Origin: Hyperoplus lanceolatus
Lineage: Eukaryota > Chordata > Actinopteri > Uranoscopiformes > Ammodytidae
Reading direction: 5' to 3'
Length of the DNA stretch: 64,000 bases
NCBI GenBank assembly: GCA_026929865.2
Contig: CM049418.1
Span: 11,168,001-11,232,000 of the forward strand
In this document: positions 38,276-51,888 of the stretch, in pieces
Numbering within the stretch: position 1 is the first letter of the stretch
How the letters are laid out: every line of letters begins with the position of its first letter
The notes under the pieces: generated by a model
Databases searched by the model: none
Told to the model about the DNA's origin: nothing
Seen by the model: only the letters and a program-made list of their open reading frames with translations
Made by a program: the position numbers and the translations under genes

Positions 38276-41200
38276 TGTTGTGATGAGAGCACATCAACAG
38301 AAAGTCTCCTCTGGTGAAGTGTGAAAGATGTGTGAAGAACCTCCCGCTGAAGTGTTAGAAAAGCACACAGTGACCAAGGGAGGATGGCATTTTACATGCA
38401 ACCACCACACAGGGAGGCCAGGGTGGATTTAGCAGCATTTTCCTCTAACTTATTCCTGTCAATAAGTGACAGGCTGGCAAGGAAGAATAAAAGGCAAGTT
38501 CAGATTAAAAGAAGATGTCATACAAGGTGCCAAAAACAACATGTTTTCAGATTGACCCTCGGAAGTGCAGAACTTTGAATAGAGGTTTCCATGGAAGTAA
38601 TTGCCTTTAAAGAACGTTCATGAATCCCTTTGAGCTTCTTGTGTTCTAGTAAACCTATATTTAATTGCACTTTATTTGCCTGAACGCTATTGATTGTGGC
38701 TTGGCGTTGTATCTTAATTCTGCTTCACTGTGCTATTAGTGGTCCAATGATTGAAATCATCCTGTAGCCGCCAGTAATTAAACAGGATCTGATAGAGCAC
38801 TATCGGTCTCATCCACTTATGATAAAAAACTTGCTTGTTTTCAACTTCTATTGAAGCTTTGACTTTGAAGTGTTTCACATTTTGCATTGCAAAGTGTTTC
38901 CCAGTGGAAACTCAAGATCTCGCTTTTCAGGTGAGTTCTGGTTTCAAACCTGTGCCAAATCATAGACCTATCCCAGGATCCAAACCCGATTAAATGACCT
39001 AACATTCATGATATGCGGTCGTGCCCCTCTTGCATGAAAAAAAAAATACTCTGGGCAGAAACCTCAGATTTGGAGGTTTGTTTCCAACCTGTGTCCAATG
39101 TAAGCCACAATTGCACATCTGATCTTCATAATTTCCTTGTTTAATGGGGTATTTTGTCGTCTTGTTGTAGCTCGCTGTGATTTGGTTGTAACTGTACAAG
39201 GGTTGGACCAAGCCAAGCCTGAGCCCGCTCACCATTTGTGTGGCTTGACCATGATCAAATAGCTGTTTCCATGGTCTTTGGCCTCTTGTGCGTCCACTTG
39301 AAAATTCCTTTGGGCCTCAAACCTGGCATCGGCATGTTGGTTTTCGAGGTAAAAATAATGTAAATGCCTTTTGTTGGACACACATATGAGCTCGCTGGCA
39401 ATAAGAAATTGTTCAAACAAAAAGGCAGTCCACCCTGATGAATCTCACAGTAAATAGCCCCATGTATGTTGTGGTATATTTTGTCCGAACCATTTAGTGT
39501 GGAGGAGAAGGACCAATTGGTATGCCTATTTATGGCGTGTTATTAACCATGTGGTTGTGATTTTGTTCTCATGTGAAATAAAATATCCGCCTTCTTTTGT
39601 TATCCATAAGATTTAGATAGCGGATTCTTCACAAACGTGTTGCTTGGTAGATTCCATATTGAAACCTCCTAATGGTGTATTTTTCTTTTTTCGTCCAATC
39701 ACAGTCTTTAGTCAGTATATTTACGACCATCACAGGAAGATATACATGCCCTGGGAAGGCCTTGTTTGTGTTGTGCTACTAAGCATGATGGATGTCAGGG
39801 GAAACAGCTGGGGGGCAGTGTGTTCAACTTTACAAAAAACTATTATTTAGACTTTGTACCAGCCATTTCCATCCTGTTTTGATGAAAAAAGCCTTTGAAA
39901 TAGCTTTTGGATGTCCATGGCGCAGCCCAGACTGAAAGACATGTTTCACAGTGTTTTGCTTCCAAATTTAGACATCCAAATAGCTTCAACCCTAGATAAA
40001 ATAACATGTTTCCAGATAGGATTCTCTGTTTTATGGGATTCTGAATCATGATTTTGACGAACTGACTCTTTTAAATGATAGATAGCATTTAAGTGGTAAA
40101 ACATTTCTACGCGGTATTCTCTTTTGGCAGCATTGTGAGTCATTTGTTTTGCCGTTATTTTTACTACGGCTTGATTGAACTCGTCTTTTTTAAATCCAAC
40201 ATCAGATATTGTTTAACCATTGACGGCATCACTCGACACTTCCAGCCGACCCTTTCCAGCGACACAATGCCACCCAGTCGAACATGGCAAGTTACGCACT
40301 TGATGTAATGTCAAAATGTCAAAGCGCCAAAGGAACACACTCTCCACCATCACAGGGCTCTGCGGATTTATTAGCCTCTCCAAATAAAACAGTAACCCAG
40401 CGGATGGATAAATCCTTCCAATGGGGCCGTTTGAGCTTCAGTCCTTATTTGGGCCCCACTTTGGAAAGTGAAGAATTTACTTGCTCAGGCAAACTGCCAT
40501 CAGCGCGGCAGTGGCTCTTGTGTGGGCAGGAGGAGTGCTTGAGGAATTCTGAGTGTGGTTGGACCGATGGCAGGCTAATTTATTGGAGCCAATGAGATGA
40601 TTTATGCACAGTAGCAAACGCATGCTTTCTCCCATCAGCTATGTCCCAAGTAGATCAACTATGATCCGCAAGATTATCGCTGATTATTGGGCAAAAGGGC
40701 AGAAATCTGTTGAAAGGCTGCATCTTTTTTTTTGAAGTGGAAAGAAAATAACAACAACAAGCCATTTTCATTCTTCGCTGGCTATCGGAGGATGCTTGTT
40801 CCAGCCTGTTTGAAGTCTGTGAGAGTGAAGGGAAAAACAGTTCATCACTATCATGCTTGGGCTGCAGTACGTTTACCCATTATTCAATGATTCAACCCAG
40901 TGGACCGGACTAGAGAGGCGTGCTTTGATATTCGGCACTCTCCATTTCCATATAAACTCACTCGAGTACTTGAGAAGCACTTTAGTCAAAATCTTTAAAG
41001 TTGTGAAGCTCAGTGAAGCTGTCTAGACACACCTGAGCCATTTGAGCAGTGCTGCGGGCACTTTCTACAACGTACCACCACAGCTCACCTCTTCTAGCCC
41101 CGTAATAAGACCTCTCGGTTGGGTTGGCATTGCAGAGCCCCCCCCCCCCCTTCCCCACCACCATCACTACCTCTTTTTACCCTCACTTTGACTCTGTTTT

Positions 41201-44200
41201 CTGTCGATGTTGGAGACTTTCCCTTGTGGTCTGCCGGTCACTTTGCTGGGAAGCGATCTGGGAGGCTCATTCGAAGGTCAAAGGAAAGTTCAACATTCAC
41301 TTTCTTTGAAGTGGAATGGGGACAAAATCAAGCTCCCATTAGTGAGCATGAGCATAAGAATGGACAATGGGTCACACTATATGTAACTTGTGCTGATTCT
41401 ATGGATAGCACGATCCATCATTTCAAATATTTACTTGCAAGGAATTTCAGTGGGTGCATATTGTGAAGAAAAGATGCAGAGGCAAAGTTTGGAAAGTAGC
41501 CGACAAAGAAGCTAGGTACTGTCCTTTCCCTCAACTTTTCTTACCCTTGAGTCATCTCCCCTTAAATAACCTGGACTGGATTGTTTTACAGGCTTTGAAA
41601 TGGCACAGACAGACGCAGTTGTCCAAACAATTACATACGGATGAGGTGCAGCGTGTGGCCCACTTGGAGATTCCTACTCTTGATCCATCTGAGCTGGTGA
41701 AAACCACGTGTAGCCTTAGTATTACTCTGGCTCAGCTGCACCCACCATATATGGATGAAGTGTGGATAACTGTTGTTTCTCTCGCTTGGATGCGCAGTGA
41801 TGCAGGGAGAATTTTAAGTTGTAGTGAGAAAGAATGTATAAGGTGGGAGCGATTATGCAACGGGGTGAATATTTTCTATATGCTCCATCGGCTGTCCTCT
41901 CTCATAGATAGGAATATTTGCCGGCAATTCGCTCGATGTAAACATACAGTAGCCATTGAAACTCCAAGCCATCGTGATACTCTTCTGACCTTTAAATCAG
42001 TCCTGGAGGGAGTCATCATCGGGACATTTTGCAGGCGTATGTTACAGTACAAAGCACAGAACAGCACCTCCTGTCAGCTGTAAATAAAGGCCGATGCCTG
42101 TGCTACGAGGCCCCGGGGCCACTGGGACTGACTAACACTGATATATGAATGTCAGCGATGGCCCTAGATATAGTGTAGTCTAGATACAGTCAAAGGCAAG
42201 CATGAGCCAACTCGCTGCTGGCTCCTGTCTGGCAATGGCAGCGAAGAGTCCAGTAGATTTGTTTTGAATGGGGGTGAGGATGGGACTAAAATGAGACCAG
42301 CAAACTAAGAAACGTACATTAAGATGTATTGAAGACCGGGCAAAATTATTGATATACATGGGGTGGACAAAATAAAATAAACACTTGTCATTATCAACCA
42401 CAATGACACTAATATCTTTATACTATAATATATGATTTATTTTTTATGTTAACCTTTATGAATGGGTTTATTACATGACTGTGCTACACTGCATTAGTTA
42501 TAGCTTCTGTAGGTGCACCTGTATACATTGGCAACTGTGGGTCATTTTTCCACAAACAATGATGTTCATACTGCACATGCATCCTCATCATTGGACACTG
42601 TATGTTCTCCTCCCTACTTGCACCTCAATCCACTTCCCCTGCAGCAACCAGTGTAACTCATTGACTTTATTAACCCAGAGATTGCAACAGATCCCCCCCA
42701 AGTTGTGTTTTGTATACACTCTGTAAGTGCAAGTAACAAGTACAAGGTCCGAATGATATTGGCATTTGTCGATATGGGATATTAAGACATATTGTTTGCA
42801 CCCCATACATTTACTTTGTAAAATGTGGTTTCTTTAAGGTGCCTTGTTGTTGAACTGAATGCTTTTTGGTAGATTTTATGTTATTAAAATGACACTCAAA
42901 GTCAACGTTTGGCTTATTTTAAGATGCCTATCACATTGCAGTCTGCATGTTCATATCAGGGGTAGAACAAAGCACTGAATTGAGTTGCCACAAAAACAGT
43001 GTCACGTAGGCTCTTGTAAATCATCTCACCACTCTCTCGGTCAGCTGCTTTGTGTTTACGGTGGTGCACATAACCATATCAGCACGGACTGGTGGCCCGG
43101 TGCCATCAGTGTGCCCTCTGTGGGATCTGCTCTGCTTGCGACGTTATCCCACTACTGTATTCTGATACGCTTGATGATAGCATTACAAAGTCAATGTAGT
43201 CTTTTGTTTTCCTGGCGCAAACTACTTACGGCGGCTTCCTTCCTCAACCGCGCCTGTTGTCTGCTGATAGCGCGCTCTCTTCTCACCGCTCGTAAACAGC
43301 TGTCAACTCACGACACGTCTGTATTCTGGCCGCTGCACGCACACGGTTTAACCGTGCCCACGCATGCATGTTTATCCGAGCACGCTAAAGTAAATACAAT
43401 CACATGGAAGACACTCGCTTTGCCAGCCTTGTGCATTGTTTATGCATCTAATCAGTGATTTGTGTTGCAAAGGGGGTTGTAGCACAGCCTTTTAGGAGCC
43501 ACACTTCCCGGTCATGGATACTTTGAGCAAACTGCTTTTACCCTCAACAGCTATTTAAAGATGCCACATTATTAGATGCTAGTATTGCAACATAAGGAAA
43601 CCAATACCGCTCTAATTTTGAGGTGATAGTATAATTAGAAGACAAGTGATACTGTTGCTGGGAGGTCTGGCAACAGGTACTGAACCCGCCCCTCTGTATT
43701 TTATTGTAGTGCCTGTGTGCCACCCAGCAGCAATTGTTGGGAAAACCTACTATTGTTTTAACTGAAGAATACATTGTGTTGTTGCACAGCACAAAGCGGG
43801 GACAGGATGCTGCTTCACTAGACAAAAAGAGCCAAGGCTTTGTATTCCAGCTGCAGTATGAGGAGGGAGGTGGATGGTCAATACAACTGACCTGAGATCA
43901 GGGCTGCTACCGTAATGTGCTAGATGTTGATGGTATGTGCTTCAGGCTTTCAAAAGCATAACAAGGCTAGCAATAGCAATATATTAGCACAGATACACGT
44001 AATTCTATACAGCTAGCCAGGCATAACATTATTAACAGTCACTATATGTGTCACACCTCCCTAACCCCTAACCCTGACAAACGCTCAAAAGTTTAGTCAT
44101 TTAATTGATAAGTTAATCGACGGAATATTTATCAAAACATAATTTCCGGACTATTACGAAACTATGAATCAAGACAGTAAACAACAGATCTCTAACTACA

Positions 44201-45123
44201 GACCCAACATATCATGACCAAGAATGGAACAACCTGCTGATCCTAATGCGATGTTATCAGTGAAGTTGTAAACAGCAACATATGCATAAACATTAAAAGG
44301 CTCACTATGTTTTACAGATGCAAACTGAAACAAATTATTACATACATATTGGCAACAGATGACGCAATATTCACAGAACAGTCCATTGGCCCTAGCCAGC
44401 CAGACATTCCGGCATGATCTGTTATGGTTTGCCTTTTTTTTTTCTCGCCTGGATTTACAACTTCTACGAAAAAAAATTCAAAGCGCACTCTGTTTCAAAA
44501 AGAAAAAATGATGCTCTGGCTGTCGGGTGGGAGAAGGAACCAAACAATGTTGCACAAATCACGAAAAGACGTCTTGACGGACAAACTGTTGGTCAGTGTC
44601 CAGCGTGTTATTAGCCAAGTCTTTGGGGCCAAGGCACGGCAAGAATGTATGCCTTTGTGATTAACTAATCTGACACAGAGGAAGGCAGAAATATGATGGT
44701 GCAGTTTTAGTGGCATATGTGTGGTCGGGTCGACATGTGTTCAAGGTGTGTGTGTGTGTCAGGACAACACCCGGGTCCTAGTGCCCTTTGGGACGAGGAC
44801 ACACTGTATGAGTCAGCATGTGAATTCTGACCTGAGTTTTTATCACACACTGCAAAAAAGCCTCATGCAAATGCAGTCGATTGTTTTGCCTCAACCCATG
44901 TGTGATCTGACAGCGTAAATCCTTGTTGAATTGTTTTGTGATGTTCAAAGGGAGCATCCTCTTTTAAATGTGTATTCAGTGTCAAATGTTTGCCCTGACA
45001 TGCTTCCCACTCAGAGAGCTGTTTTTTTTAGAAGTTGGTTATTTCTGTGCTGCGAGTGCTTTGGGAACTACTCAGGCATTCAGGAGGAAGCATTCAGAGA
45101 TGCCTCCCCCTCCTCCCTGTTTC

Positions 45124-45124
<1 letters not shown>

Positions 45125-45151
<27 letters not shown>
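45125..45151. repeat. (AC)n microsatellite
   Basis: About 27 bp of AC. Confidence 0.93.
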
Positions 45152-45154
<3 letters not shown>

Positions 45155-45384
45155 AAGTCTTACAGTCGTGTCTTTAAAACACACTGCTTAAGTTCTGCAG
45201 CTAACTAGTCTTGGTTTCTCCTCTTTTTTTAATGCAAACTACTTAAAGGTCACCAACTTGGCTAATTTTCAGGTTCAACTTTGTAATTTGGGTTTCTTCC
45301 AGAAACTGCTTGCATGGTGTAGTGTCCAAAAAAACATTTATAATTCTCACAGTGACATTTCTGAACCTCCTCTTTTCAGCGTCT

Positions 45385-45600
45385 GTCTGAAACGCTCTGT
45401 TTTCAAAGCCTTTTTAAGCCCCGCCTTCCAAAAAGCCTAGTGTACTTTGATTGGCCCCTTAATCTGACTGCTATTTGGAATGACACCAGTTAGATTCAGG
45501 TGTATATGTGGGTGTGGCTTCTCACAGGTGGAGGCTTCTCTCCCTATGACGCCATAAGGGCAGAGCAATCTAACAGGGGATTTTTAAACACAGGTTTTCA
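45385..45600. mobile_element. Possible teleost DNA-transposon fragment
   Basis: Carries acgctctgttttcaaagcc, then aagccccgcc and a tttgattggccc motif in an order I associate with a dispersed fish repeat. Ends are not defined. It ends about 115 bp before the last C1 exon. Confidence 0.35.
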
Positions 45601-45713
45601 GGAAAAAGAGGTAGCATTTTGAACTTAAAAGTCAGCTGTTGTAAAGTCAGCTTTATTTTAGCAGATAGAAATGCTTTTCGTCACTCAATGTTCCTCTGTT
45701 TCTCCTTTCACAG

Positions 45714-45752
45714 GCCCCCACAACATGTAATCCGAATGCCAACCCTGAGCTG
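45714..45752 (+). CDS. tns1: tns1 exon 4: end of C1 domain
   Basis: This 39-bp phase 0/0 exon follows acceptor tttcacag and precedes donor gtgagt. It encodes APTTCNPNANPEL. The Cys falls seven residues after the last Cys of the previous exon, exactly where the final C1 zinc ligand belongs. That confirms the join across the 17.6-kb intron. Confidence 0.93.
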
Positions 45753-47473
45753 GTGAGTAAAAACCACGTGCATGTGTGTCTGTGTGTTTATGTGTTTGTA
45801 TGTGAAGGTTGTGCACAAATGCCACCATCACGGAATTCTTCCAAAGCTCTCGTTGACCTCTGAAGTCCGGGCCTCTGCTCTCATGATGCAATGATCCCTC
45901 CTGGAATGGTGGCAGCACCACACACAGAGAGCTGGTGTGAGCTTGTTGCTGGAGGTCAAAGGTCAGAGGCTATAACCATATGAGACTTCCTTCCTCTTTG
46001 CTCAAAGGAAAACCCCGCAGTCCGTCCGCCTCAAACAAGACTCCCACCGCGTCCTGTTTTGGCCCGTAGAGGGGATGACAATCGGATGCCGTCAACAACA
46101 GTTAAGATGATGATGATTTGTCATGGGTGCTGCAGTTTTCTTTTTCTTTCAAAGCCCTGTTAGTTAATCCTGCGTAGTTTGCATCCATGTTTAATTTCTA
46201 GTAGCCTTATTCTACTCTTGGCTTTTATTTATTTATTTATATTTGCAATTTGTTTGCATTTCTTGGTGCGTTTTTTCGCTATCGGTATATCGATAAGCTC
46301 CTCTACAAACAATACTGTTATTGATATTGATACAACGTTCATTCAGTGTAACGTAGCAGCATTTTCAGACTCTTAACCGCCCCCTTAAGACGATGAAGCT
46401 GCGATTACATTGGACGTGTAACTTCTTGTTCTGTCTCTCCAGCCATGGCCGAAAGGGACACAAGTTCGATAATGTGAGCTCACTTTACTTTATACATTGC
46501 AGCCAAATGCACTATATAAAGTTGTGTGTCACGCCAGCAACCTCAGGAAGAACCTACTATTACAACATTATAAATCTAAAGCAATACAGTGTATTAGCCT
46601 GTCCTCATAGTTTGCACCAAATTATGGAGAGCAGTAACAACAAGAGTACCTGTATCAATATGCGCTATCAGTATTGTTGTCGGAATCAATGAATTCCTAA
46701 CGATAACCATCGCTAGTTATTGTGTCGCTAGCTGTAGCTCGGTGGGAAGGTGGGAAACCATTGGCAGGAATGTGCATCCGGTAACCTGCGTGATCAACAT
46801 GCGTGCTCCCCCCTTATGCATGGGAACAAAGGAAAATGGCATTTAATGCAGTCATTAAAACATTTGCTCCACAGGGGACCATAATTAAAATGTACGATTT
46901 TGCTGTTACTTTTATCACCCCACCATCCACAGCTAATGCATTTGTGTGACTTCTCCCATACTCAGTATATGTCCATGGTATATGCTTTCAAAAGAAGGTA
47001 CCTTAACCGACTGACTTGGTCTGATGCTATTTAAATGCTGCACTGAGAAGAAGCGTACAGATCTCTCATTTTGGGGTTGCTCCTTTGCAAAACAAAATGG
47101 GATTTATGTACTAGCGACACCAAGGCTCGAGTCGTTTTCAATTTAATGAATTTCAAATGGGAGTTTTTCTTTCTGTCTTCCCTTCCATAAAAGACAGCAC
47201 TCTGAGCAAATTGCAGGACATGATTAGAAAACCGATCGATGTTTTATTTTCTCAAGATTAACCACCAACAATATGACCAAATTAGGAGCATTGGAAAGCT
47301 ACAGAAACCACTTTTCACTTATTTACTTTGGACGAGGGCCTTTTTTAAATTGCTGCAGCAACAGCTTGTTAAAAACAGTCCATGGTTTTGTTTATGGAGC
47401 TTACGTCCAAGGCCCAAGACGCTGTACTTAACTCAGTGAAGATATTTTCCCCAACACAAGGGTCACGATCAAG

Positions 47474-47605
<132 letters not shown>

Positions 47606-48248
47606 ACTACTTTTTCACAGTGATCATCTCGCCTCTCATTCCTTGCATTTTTCTTTTTTCTTTCCATATTCATGTGTTGCTACAATTCAAGTATCATTAA
47701 AGTTGGTGGTTATAAGGTTTTACCCAGTGAATTGAATTCTTATTACAGTATGTTCACAAGAGATGTTGAGACCCACAACAGTACTGATAGCCCAGTCTAG
47801 TTGAGCCAGTCCAGGAAAATATCTCCCCCATCATCATAAACTATCTGGTACCCTGGAACCTTGATGGAGTAGGGACCAAAAAGGTAGGTACCCCTTGTAC
47901 CTTGACATAGTGGAAACTCAAAAAGTTCAGTATAGTATATATACCATACTATAGTATATACTGTAGTATAGCTGGTACCATGAAGTGGGAAAGCTCCAAT
48001 AGTGAGAGTGTATGTATGTCAGGCAAAGTGTGAGTAGATCACAGAAGACAGCGAGAGATTGTCCAAGGTTAATAGAATGACTGTGCGTGTGGCGTATCAC
48101 TGACAGCCAGACAAGGGAACTGGGAGCTCTATAAAAGATTTAGTCTCTGCACCTTCACTCTCTCTCCTCATCCTTCTCCGCTCACCGGGTTGTTTCTTCC
48201 CCTCGGTGCGAAAAAGAAACAATGACTAACCCACTGACTCTGTCTCAC

Positions 48249-48306
48249 TTCTCTCTCTCTCTCTCTCCCTTTCTCCCTACCTCTCTCTCTCTCCCTCTCT
48301 CTCTCC
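48249..48306. repeat. (CT)n microsatellite at the splice acceptor
   Basis: CT repeats with ccctttctccctac interruptions run directly into the acceptor of the exon at 48309 and serve as its polypyrimidine tract. Confidence 0.92.
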
Positions 48307-48308
48307 AG

Positions 48309-48350
48309 CCCAACACTCCTCAGCTGGCATTAAAGCATGTAGATACACCG
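48309..48350 (+). CDS. tns1: tns1 exon 5: linker exon
   Basis: This 42-bp phase 0/0 exon encodes PNTPQLALKHVDTP between a CT-repeat acceptor (ctctccag) and donor gtaagt. It carries no known domain and lies in the linker between C1 and the phosphatase domain. Both phases match its neighbours, so it could be included or skipped without shifting frame. Confidence 0.85.
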
Positions 48351-48488
48351 GTAAGTAACACCTCTACTTAACTTTTCAGACATGCTTTAAAAGCTCTTCA
48401 TTCATAAGTTCTTGTGCTTTTGTTATTCAGTGAAGTGTTGTATATTACATCCTTGTGTGCACTGACTATACGACCAAATGTACTATAT

Positions 48489-48751
48489 CTTAACCTTTAT
48501 TTATACAGGTATATCCCATTGAGTCCGAAGACTCTTTTGCAAGGGAGACCTGTTCCCATTTACACGTTACCATTCACACACATTCTTACACTGATAGCAG
48601 GCTAACTATCGACATTCACACGAGGCAAGGTGGGTGAAGTGTCCTGCTCAAGGACACAACAACTGTGACACAGGTGGCAGGGCGGGGATCGAACCTCCAA
48701 CCCTTTGATCATCGGCCGACCCGCTCTACCAACTGAGCCACAGTCGCCCCT
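48489..48751 (-). mobile_element. tRNA-derived SINE
   Basis: Read on the minus strand, the head is GGGGCGACTGTGGCTCAGTT, with a pol III A box (TGGCTCAGTTGG, complement of 48729-48740) and B box (GGTTCGATCCC, complement of 48685-48695). The spacing is tRNA-like. The body continues with gtccttgagcaggacact and a tail ending near cctgtataaataaaggtt. It is too degenerate and extended to be a true tRNA gene. Confidence 0.85.
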
Positions 48752-48887
48752 AAATATATTTATGTCGACTAACCCTCTACGCATGCATCTGTGTACTTTT
48801 AAGACTTCGGGTTATAAGTTACAAAATAAGGGAAATATAAATAGCATTTCAATTAGGCAAAAAGCCATAAAGAAATGTGTTGGTCCA

Positions 48888-49160
48888 GTTTGTGGTGCTG
48901 GGTGAACTTGACTGGCCTTTGCACAGAGCCCTGACCTCCTTAACCCAATGCAACACCATTGGGATCAACTGAAACACCCAACAACTTATCATGCAAAACC
49001 ATTGGCTGACCTCACTCACACCCTCGTGGCTGAATGGGAGCAAATCCCATTCAAAGGTCAAAGGTCATGTAGAAAGGCTGAAAGCTGTGACACAGGTTCA
49101 ACATATCTGCTCTGGTGCCCCTATCCTTATGGCAATGTTGTACACTTTAAAAAATAAATC
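48888..49160 (+). pseudogene. Tc1-like transposase C-terminal remnant
   Basis: The frame gives SPDLLNP-like sequence, then MQHHWDQL and later LTHTLVAEWEQIP. This order matches the end of fish Tc1 transposases (SPDLNPIEHLWDEL ... LVAEWEQIP). A one-base shift separates SPDL from the rest, and the catalytic core is absent. It is a dead fragment. Confidence 0.75.
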
Positions 49161-50418
49161 TTCATTTGCAAATTGGCTTCTAGCTAATTTACATCTGAAG
49201 TTATGCAACCGGTTGTTAAAGTGACATGCTACTGTTCACAAGACTGGATACTTATAATCCAGTTTTTAACCTCACAGGAGAAAACATGGAAAATCTGTGC
49301 AGGTTGTCACTTGTTTAGGGACGCTACAGTAAACAGTATCCCGTCTAGCTAGACCTTGACCTTACAGGTACTGTGCTGAATTGCAATTAAAATAGATAAC
49401 CGATGCTTTGGGCTTTTTATCTGAGAAGCAATCCATTTTGTTTCAATCTTTTTAATGACAACAATCGTGACTCAGCTGCCATCAAGAAAGATGCTATACG
49501 TGTTGTTATACCTTCACTTTAGTGGGAAAATACTTCACATTGGCCTGGGAAGGATTGGGTTTTATATTTCTGGTTTATTTGGAAATGAAGGAAGTGGGTA
49601 TTGTATCTTGTTTGATTCCACATAACCTATCTTTACTGTCGTGAATGGTAAATAGTATTGAACGCTATCCTTTCTTGCATCTGTTGTGGTACAATTTTAT
49701 AAATAATGCGTTAATTATACAGTTATTTGATTATAATTTAGGCTGTTGAGCTCTGACCCAACATGTAAATCACACCACCTGTTCCTTCACAGTGCAGAAG
49801 GTGGCAGCACCATGCAATGCATCACAGCCAAGCCAAGAATACCTGCACAATTATTGCCTCTGACTCCAGGTGGCCTGAAGTCAATTCCTCCCGGCTCTGT
49901 GCCAGTGCAAAGAAATATTTGGTGCATACCTGAAAAAAAAAAGCTTCCGTGACATCTGTTGCCGCCAGTTCAGTGCAAATATGCCTTGTTCAGTGCCAGA
50001 ACTCTCTGCCAAGGCCTGGCCCACCGACACTAGGCATGCATGTTTAGCTCGACATTGCTAAAGCACGAAGGGTGTGCGGGCACGAGCGGCTACATTCCAG
50101 GAAAATAAGAGAGGAAGGATAGCCACTTCGAATGCAAAAGACAGAAAACTGTTTATTCAAGCGAGCCGGTCACAAAGAGCAAACATTTGTCAGCTTGTTA
50201 TAAACTATTTTTAGATCATGAGGGAGCTCCTGTGTCGAGAGTCAACATTTGTTCCAGGGATAAAAGCACTGCGGAGTTCTAGCATCCCTATATTTCTTCT
50301 CCTCTGGCCCTTTGTGAGTCACCACAGCAAGCCGGTGTTTAGCGTCAGATGTCGGACGAATGTTTAGAGCGGCTAGCACAAGTTGGCTGGTGACTCAGAG
50401 GGAGATTATAAACACAGA

Positions 50419-50519
<101 letters not shown>

Positions 50520-50585
50520 ACAGATATGGAGGGGAAGAGGGTTTACAGAGTGAGCTAATTTAGAGTCTGACAAGCAGGGAATGAA

Positions 50586-50721
50586 CAGTGGTGGTAAGTT
50601 GTTTTACTCTACAAGTTTAAATCACTCGTACTTTACTTATTTGCATATTTTATTTTCATGCTACAGTTAAGTATTTGTACATTTACTGAAGTAAAGGATC
50701 TGACTACTTCCTCCACCACTG
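50586..50721. mobile_element. Short MITE with CAGTGGTGG ends
   Basis: Left end CAGTGGTGGTAAGT and right end ACTTCCTCCACCACTG form inverted termini. The interior has the tttactgaagtaaaggatct motif seen in a very common fish repeat. Only about 136 bp remain. Confidence 0.65.
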
Positions 50722-51888
50722 CTTAAGCTCTATAGTGCATATTTGAGCATAGATTACATACAAGCTTTATACTCTATATACTTTAACTCTAGGGTTATTG
50801 TCGGTGACTTGAAACCTGAGTGATTTGTCTAGTAAGGTATCTCAACCCATAATCAATCATGGTTGTCAGGTACACTTTACACCACTGGGATTGAATACTA
50901 TCAGAATCATTGGCTATTGACTAATCAGTACTAATTAGGGTCTATTTTGCTTGTGCAACAACAGGTGTCAGATTGTAAACAATAGCAAAACAATAGTTGG
51001 TGCAAGTAGCAACATCCTCTTTTGCGTCAGCGAGCAGCAGTGTGTTTTGGGGAAATGTGGCCTCAATTATGAGTAATGCAAGCACTAGAAATACCAAGAC
51101 AGAGGCTACTAATTGTCTTGTGTTTTTGAACTGTAATTATAGAGAGTTGTCCCAAACAATTTGACAGTGACACATTGGTGTTTGGGAGTAAATGGCACAG
51201 CCCAAAATCACTTACAAATCTGGATTCATCATCCATGTGTTTGGTTCAACGAAAACAAATCTTAGTTGTGTTGTTACCTCTTATCATAGCATTCCCAGGT
51301 CTATCCCATCATGTCAGTATGCGTTCAGTTTATTGGAAATATGCCTTGAAATCCATACATTCTTTTCATGGTTTCAAAAGAGACCGTTCTTTTTGTATTA
51401 ATGTAATTTTTCCCGGGAAATCACTGTTTCCTGCTTTGCTACTTAAATCCAAGAATCCCATGGTTTTCCATACGAGTATTATTATCTGTATGTCTCTATT
51501 TGTGGGTGTGTGCTAAGAGGGGGGTGTGTGCTGCTGGAATGTGTATTTGGTTAGTCCTTATAGGATACATCCATGGTGGTTTTCAGTCGAAATAACGCCC
51601 CATGGAGACCATAATTGAGCCAGTGTGGGGCCTGTTTTATAGGGGATTATTTAAATCAGTTTCTGGCTCATGGCGAGGATAGAGAGTGAGCTGAGACACG
51701 CATGTAAGCGCCAGACACTGTAAATCAAACGCGCTGTTGTAAATTTGATTGAGTGTGCAGACAAAGCATACAAAGGAACCAAAGAAGTTTAATCCGGTTT
51801 CATTAACAACAAAAAAAAACAGTTGTAGTGTGGGAAACATTAAAGATACACATTAAAAGAACATATTTTCTTTTTGTGTTTTATGCAG

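Larger units (their letters stand above)
28121..45713 (+). other. tns1: tns1 intron 3 (17.6 kb), splits the C1 domain
   Basis: The two C1 exons on either side join in phase 0. The intron holds MITE copies at 28508, 31073, 34217 and 37934, a possible alternative promoter near 36149, and CA/TG tracts. Stretches 31440-34210, 38280-41100 and 41100-45000 show nothing I can name, despite a 209-codon open frame at 41454-42083. Confidence 0.85.

Noticed and set aside
41454..42083. 209-codon open frame in intron 3
   Set aside because: No domain, no flanking splice phase that fits tns1, and nothing suggesting a separate promoter; probably chance.
48685..48751. tRNA gene on the minus strand
   Set aside because: A and B boxes are present, but the sequence continues into a SINE body and a complete cloverleaf was not convincing.
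48888..49061. Active Tc1 transposase
   Set aside because: Only the C-terminal part is seen, frameshifted and without the catalytic core.
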